64,000 nt of DNA from an uncultured Paracoccaceae bacterium (GTDB lineage: Bacteria > Pseudomonadota > Alphaproteobacteria > Rhodobacterales > Rhodobacteraceae), in NCBI GenBank assembly GCA_947498985.1, contig CANMMF010000003.1:310001-374000 (forward strand), given 5' to 3'. Shown here one piece after another: positions 60,657 to 64,000 of this stretch. Both the position numbers and the translations under genes were made by a program. The notes under the pieces were generated by a model that did not search any database, was not told the origin of the DNA, and saw nothing but the letters and a program-made list of their open reading frames with translations. Numbering within the stretch: position 1 is the stretch's first letter; the number at the start of each line of letters is the position of its first letter.

Positions 60657-61142
60657 TTGGACGTCTTGTTATTACTGGTGGATGCAGCCTTGGTCGCCGG
60701 CCTCGCGGTTTGGATGACCGTGGCCGTGGCTGACAACTGGCGCCATCCCAAGCTGAACGAAGAAGCGGTTGCGATGGTCGTGCGATTTGACCTCATGGCC
60801 GAGCAGTATCCCGACGACTACCTTGCACTGGCCCATCGTCGGATCGATGATCCCCGGACAATCGGCCTCGTCTTTCGCGCGATGCGACTGGCCGAGACCC
60901 TTGCAGCGGTGCTGTTGATACTGGCGACCCTGTCCCTGCTGGCAGCCGCGACCGGGTTTTTGAGCCCGGTATTTGCGCAAGGCTTCGCGATCGCAAGCTG
61001 CGCATTCTTTGTTTGTATCTGGGCAGGCTTCGTTATCGGGGGGAACTATTTTGCCTATTGGTACTGTCACCAATGGGCTCAATCCAACCATTTCATGATG
61101 ATGTACTGGGGGCTGTTCGTACTCTTGATTGTGCTCACCTGA
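60657..61142 (+). CDS. DUF2165 family small integral membrane protein
   Basis: This 161-residue protein starts at TTG 60657, three bases after the dioxygenase stop, with GGGAG upstream. It has about four membrane helices (ALVAGLAVWMTVAVADN; TLAAVLLILATLSLLAAATGF; IASCAFFVCIWAGFVIGGNYFAYWY; MMMYWGLFVLLIVLT), matching the DUF2165 pattern including the GNYFAYW segment. The function is unknown; DUF2165 genes are seen near catabolic genes. It is the last gene of the run. Confidence 0.83.
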   Translation: MDVLLLLVDAALVAGLAVWMTVAVADNWRHPKLNEEAVAMVVRFDLMAEQYPDDYLALAHRRIDDPRTIGLVFRAMRLAETLAAVLLILATLSLLAAATGFLSPVFAQGFAIASCAFFVCIWAGFVIGGNYFAYWYCHQWAQSNHFMMMYWGLFVLLIVLT

Positions 61143-61660
61143 TTTCGGCACCAAAGGCGACAGAGCTCACGCCTGCTTGCTTCAAGCCGGTCCTTGTCTT
61201 GGCAAAGCGCAGACGCTCAAGCTTGCGAGGACTGTCGAACGCAGACGCCGGAGTGAGCAGGCACGCCGGGCCTGCTCGTCACATGCGGCGCAAGCAAAAA
61301 GGCGCTGACCTTGGCCGCCGGTAGCCGAACGGTGACCCGGCCCAGCGATGTAGGCCTTGGTCTGTCACGACATCGAGCAAGTGCAGCGAATGGCCGCGAT
61401 CCGGATTGCACATGCGCCATCCCCGCAAGCAAGCGAATGCCAGATATGGGCCGGTTAAAGCGCCATGCAATAGACCCGCATCACGTGAAGCTGCCTGAAA
61501 TCAGGGATTTCAACGGATTACGTGATGCGCGATGCATCAGGTATGTCGTCAGCGCCGACGAAATCCTGCCTTGCGACACTGTCCGATTATCGGGGGTAGC
61601 TCAGGCCGTCACGCCAGGATGCCCGGCGCAGCGGGTGGGTCGCGCTTTGGCGAGAGGGCG
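61143..61660. other. Gene-free 518-base stretch
   Basis: No supported gene. Several short open frames exist on both strands, none with a ribosome site plus family resemblance. No repeat or clear terminator was recognised. It separates the nitrogen-compound cluster from the HpaR-type regulator. Confidence 0.45.
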
Positions 61661-62134
61661 TCAGTCGGGCTCGGCGCTGTCGGAGGTCAGGGCGGCGAGC
61701 AGGGCTTCGATCTCGTTCAGCAGGCGTTCGATGCGGGCGCTTCCGATGCGGGCTTCGATACGTTCGGTGATGGCCGCCGATTGCGGCGCGACACTGCCGA
61801 GAAAGGCGAGGCCCGCAGGGGTCAGGCTGATCAGCGTGCGGCGCTTGTCCTGCGGATCCTTGCGGGCGGCGATGAACCCGCGGATTTCCAGCGCCCGCAG
61901 CATGCGCGTGAGCGACGGCGCCAGAACGCAGGCGCCGCGGGCCAGCGTCTTGGCATCGGTTTCGCCGTTTTCATGCAGCACCCGCACCACGCGCCATTGC
62001 TGTTCGGTCACGTCATGGGCCGCGAGCATCGGGCGGTAATGCTCCATCAGCGCTTCGCGTGCGCGCAACAGCGCAATCGGCAGCGCGCGCCGCGTGTCCT
62101 GAAGGTCGAGCGTCTGAACCACCGGGCGATCCAC
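61661..62134 (-). CDS. MarR family regulator, HpaR type
   Basis: This 157-residue winged-helix repressor starts at GTG 62134; a GTG at 62122 is also possible, and the frame beyond is antisense to the decarboxylase. ALPIALLRAREALMEHYRPML, HDVTEQQWRVVRVL, AKTLARGACVLAPSLTRMLRALE and the wing RKDPQDKRRTLISLTPAG follow HpaR (homoprotocatechuate operon repressor) closely. It is divergent from an aromatic amino acid decarboxylase gene, so it probably controls that gene in response to an aromatic ligand; this is inference. Confidence 0.87.
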   Translation of the reverse strand: MDRPVVQTLDLQDTRRALPIALLRAREALMEHYRPMLAAHDVTEQQWRVVRVLHENGETDAKTLARGACVLAPSLTRMLRALEIRGFIAARKDPQDKRRTLISLTPAGLAFLGSVAPQSAAITERIEARIGSARIERLLNEIEALLAALTSDSAEPD

Positions 62135-62172
62135 TGCCTTGTTCTCAGCCTCTGTCTGATCCAGCTTGGACA

Positions 62173-62189
62173 AAACCGGTGGTTTGACA
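62173..62189. promoter_or_regulatory. Candidate HpaR-type operator and -35 element
   Basis: AAACC-GGT-GGTTT is a 5-bp-arm inverted repeat between the divergent regulator and decarboxylase genes. It overlaps TTGACA (62184-62189), a possible -35 for the decarboxylase, though I see no convincing -10 at the right spacing. Confidence 0.35.
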
Positions 62190-62248
62190 AGGCTTTCTTC
62201 GGGTAACCTGCAATTTGTCCGGGGGCATCCGGCGACATGGGAGAAAAC

Positions 62249-63640
62249 ATGACACCTGAGGATTTCGAAAGCTGGTCGCGGCGCGCAGCGGAATGGGGCG
62301 CGCGGTATCGCGCCGGTCTGCGCGACAAGCCGGTGCGCGCACAGACCCGCCCGGGCGAGATCTATCAGGCGGTGCCGCCGATGCCGCCGATGGAGGGCGA
62401 GGCGCTGGAGCGGATCTTCGAGGATTTCGAGCGCATCATCGCGCCGGGTATGACCCATTGGCAGCATCCGCGCTTCTTTGCCTATTTCCCGGCCAATGCC
62501 GCGCCGGTCTCGGTGCTGGCGGAGTATCTGGTGACCGCGATGGCGGCGCAATGCATGCTCTGGCAGACCTCGCCTGCGGCAACCGAGCTCGAGACGCGGA
62601 TGATGGAGTGGCTGCGCGACGCGATCGGCCTGCCGGAGGTCTTCAAGGGGGTGATCCAGGACAGCGCGTCCTCGGCGACGCTGGCCGCGACCCTGGTGAT
62701 GCGCGAGCGCGCGCTGGGCTGGCAGGGCAACACCAGGGGGCTGTGCGCGCATCCGCAGCTGCGGGTCTATTGCTCGGCCGAAGTGCATACCAGCGTGGAC
62801 CGCGCGCTCTGGGTGTCGGGGATCGGCACCGACAATCTGGTGCGCATCCCGACCATGGGGCCGCGGCACGGCATCGACCCGCAGGCGCTGGAGGCCGCGA
62901 TCACCGCGGACCGTGCAGCAGGCCATCTGCCTGCCGGTCTGATCGCCTGCACCGGCGGCACCAGCATCGGCGCCTGCGACGATCTCGGCGCGGTGATTGC
63001 GGTGGCGCAGAGCCACGGGCTTTACACTCATGTGGACGCGGCCTGGGCCGGGGCGGCGATGATCTGCCCGGAGTTTCGCGAACTCTGGGGCGGGGTCGAG
63101 GCCGCCGACAGCGTTGTCTTCAACCCGCATAAATGGCTGGGGGCCAGCTTTGACTGCTCCGCGCATCTGGTGCGCGATCCCGAGGCGCTGGTGCGCACCC
63201 TGGCGATCCAGCCGGAATTCCTCAAGACCCAGGGCCATGACGGGATCGTGAATTACTCGGAATGGTCGATTCCGCTGGGCCGCCGTTTCCGGGCGCTGAA
63301 ACTGTGGTTCCTGATGCGGTTTCACGGGCTGGAGGGGCTGCGCGGCATGATCCGCAACCATGTACGCTGGGCCGGGGATCTGTGCGAGAAGCTGCGCGCG
63401 GTGGACGGGATCGAGATCGTGACCGAACCGGTGCTGTCGCTTTTCACCTTTGCCCTGCAGGACGAGGCGCGCACGCGGGCGCTGGTGCAGGCGATCAATG
63501 ATGACGGTCGGATCTACCTGACGCAGACCGCGGTTGCGGGGCGTTTCGCGATCCGGTTCCAGGCGGGGTCGTTCGAGATGGAGGAGCGCGATGCGGAGAT
63601 GGCGTTCGATGTGATCACCGAACTGGCCGCGCGTGTGTAG
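62249..63640 (+). CDS. PLP-dependent aromatic L-amino acid decarboxylase (group II)
   Basis: This 463-residue enzyme resembles DOPA/tryptophan decarboxylases. THWQHPRFFAYFP, QDSASSATLAATLVMRE, YTHVDAAWAGAAMICPEFR and PLP lysine K295 in FNPHKWLG are conserved. The ATG at 62249 has GGGAG five bases upstream; the ATG at 62237 lacks a site. Products would be aromatic amines. The exact amino acid is not clear. It is divergent from an HpaR-type regulator. Confidence 0.9.
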   Translation: MTPEDFESWSRRAAEWGARYRAGLRDKPVRAQTRPGEIYQAVPPMPPMEGEALERIFEDFERIIAPGMTHWQHPRFFAYFPANAAPVSVLAEYLVTAMAAQCMLWQTSPAATELETRMMEWLRDAIGLPEVFKGVIQDSASSATLAATLVMRERALGWQGNTRGLCAHPQLRVYCSAEVHTSVDRALWVSGIGTDNLVRIPTMGPRHGIDPQALEAAITADRAAGHLPAGLIACTGGTSIGACDDLGAVIAVAQSHGLYTHVDAAWAGAAMICPEFRELWGGVEAADSVVFNPHKWLGASFDCSAHLVRDPEALVRTLAIQPEFLKTQGHDGIVNYSEWSIPLGRRFRALKLWFLMRFHGLEGLRGMIRNHVRWAGDLCEKLRAVDGIEIVTEPVLSLFTFALQDEARTRALVQAINDDGRIYLTQTAVAGRFAIRFQAGSFEMEERDAEMAFDVITELAARV

Positions 63641-63650
63641 AGGCTTGGTA

Positions 63651-63673
63651 TCGGATCGCCTTCGGCGATCCGA
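63651..63673 (+). terminator. Hairpin after the decarboxylase gene
   Basis: TCGGATCGCC (63651-63660), loop TTC, GGCGATCCGA (63664-63673) is a perfect 10-bp stem 10 bases past the stop. It has no T-run, so it may act as a processing or weak termination signal. Confidence 0.5.
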
Positions 63674-63678
63674 TCCGT

Positions 63679-63708
63679 TGGGGGGCAGCCCCCCCCCAGA
63701 CCCCCGAA
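63679..63708. repeat. GGGGGGC/GCCCCCCC element with AGACCCCCGAAGTT tail
   Basis: A G6/C9 hairpin (GGGGGGCAGCCCCCCCCC) followed by AGACCCCCGAAGTT resembles the intergenic GGGGGC...CCCCC-AGACCCCCGRRRTATT elements I recall from Rhodobacterales. It is related in design to the element at 30038. Confidence 0.45.
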
Positions 63709-63776
63709 GTTCAGCGGCAAGATGACGGTCTTTCGCGGAGCGCCTCGAGGCCGCGGCTGCACATCCGCCGCAACCT

Positions 63777-64000
63777 TTACCGGGCGTAGTCGCTGCCGTC
63801 GGCGTCCAGAAGCAGTTTGATCTCTGCCAGGTGCCGGTCGGCCTGCTCGGGGTAGGTTTCGATCTCGGCGGCGGTTTTTTCGGCGATCTCGTCGGAGAGC
63901 ACATCGAGCGGCTGGCCTGTCTGCAGCGCGCGGATATAGGTCTCGGCGGCGCGCTCGAAATAATAGAGCCGGTTGAACGTCTCGGCCACTGTGTCGCCGA
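63777..64000 (-). CDS. Class II aldolase/adducin family protein, C-terminal end (5' beyond right edge)
   Basis: The minus-strand frame enters from the right edge and reads GDTVAETFNRLYYFERAAETY, then IRALQTGQPLDVLSDEIAEKTA and ends after LLLDADGSDYAR. This matches the C-terminus of class II aldolase/adducin proteins, where the G-x-T-V-x-E-A/T-F segment follows the last zinc His. The GTG near 63989 is within the domain and is not the true start. The gene is unrelated to the AraD-like gene of the island beyond family membership. Function cannot be narrowed. Confidence 0.7.
   Translation of the reverse strand, partial: GDTVAETFNRLYYFERAAETYIRALQTGQPLDVLSDEIAEKTAAEIETYPEQADRHLAEIKLLLDADGSDYAR

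Noticed and set aside
61279-61470. Short minus-strand frame with a transposase-like phrase (LHLLDVVTD)
   Set aside because: The resemblance is a few residues, there is no ribosome site and no flanking repeat.
61661-63904. Long minus-strand frame continuing from the MarR gene to 63904
   Set aside because: Only the first ~157 codons from the stop side resemble HpaR; the rest is antisense to the decarboxylase. The true start was set near 62134.
1-64000. tRNA, rRNA, CRISPR arrays, toxin-antitoxin or phage defence genes
   Set aside because: I looked for cloverleaf-like GTTCGA-type arms, rRNA segments and spaced direct repeats and found none that hold up; no protein resembles known defence families.

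Overview
The window is a 64 kb piece of a GC-rich alphaproteobacterial chromosome, most likely Rhodobacterales (Roseobacter group). The reasons are the strong G/C third-position bias, the families present (DUF2161 phosphodiesterase, DUF817, HpaR-type MarR next to an aromatic amino acid decarboxylase, a PTA-fused malic enzyme) and alphaproteobacterial regulatory motifs: an FNR/FnrL box, a GTTC-N7-GTTC LexA box and GGAAC-N16-CGTT promoters. I see no rRNA, tRNA or CRISPR array. Family assignments are from memory of motifs and family architecture, not from database searches.

Layout. 1-6.3 kb: NnrU-family protein (cut by the left edge) and HemN behind an FNR box, beta-carbonic anhydrase, M17 aminopeptidase overlapping an NlpC/P60 hydrolase, and an orphan ImuA-like gene with a LexA box. 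6.4-11.6 kb: aldo/keto reductase, XRE regulator divergent from a fatty acid desaturase, EamA transporter, DUF817, cupin. 11.8-16.2 kb: a peptide/nickel-type ABC operon with permeases and ATPases but no substrate-binding protein, with a DUF2059 gene inside. 16.3-19.6 kb: TraB/GumN, DUF2161, SPOR protein. 19.7-24.3 kb: nucleoside salvage run cdd-deoA-deoB-add-upp. 24.4-25.2 kb: two small genes transcribed apart from apparent EcfG-type stress promoters. 25.3-34.3 kb: malic enzyme, propionyl-CoA synthetase behind a cluster of TTTGCA boxes, exported hydratase-like protein, VOC protein, lipoprotein, NAD kinase, serine hydroxymethyltransferase.

34.6-53.0 kb: two paralogous family-5 solute-binding proteins on the minus strand bracket a lower-GC block (36.5-50.6 kb) that ends beside a truncated tyrosine recombinase. 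The block looks like an imported sugar or polyol catabolic island. It holds a SorC regulator, an AraD/FucA-family enzyme, two zinc-type dehydrogenases without the structural-zinc cysteines, an FGGY kinase, a ribose-type ABC importer, a two-gene transketolase and, unexpectedly, a cytoplasmic DMSO-reductase/BisC-type molybdoenzyme apparently co-transcribed with one dehydrogenase. Near-identical palindromes lie in both divergent promoter regions. This is my best candidate for an undescribed pathway.

53.6-61.1 kb: RidA, creatininase family, Tat-exported solute-binding protein, cytosine-deaminase-like amidohydrolase, FAD oxidase, TauD/TfdA dioxygenase and DUF2165, which together suggest breakdown of a nitrogen-containing small molecule. 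61.7-64.0 kb: HpaR-type regulator, aromatic amino acid decarboxylase, and the C-terminal end of a class II aldolase/adducin protein cut by the right edge. The nearby ABC operon without a binding protein and the three binding proteins without permeases may share components; that is inference.
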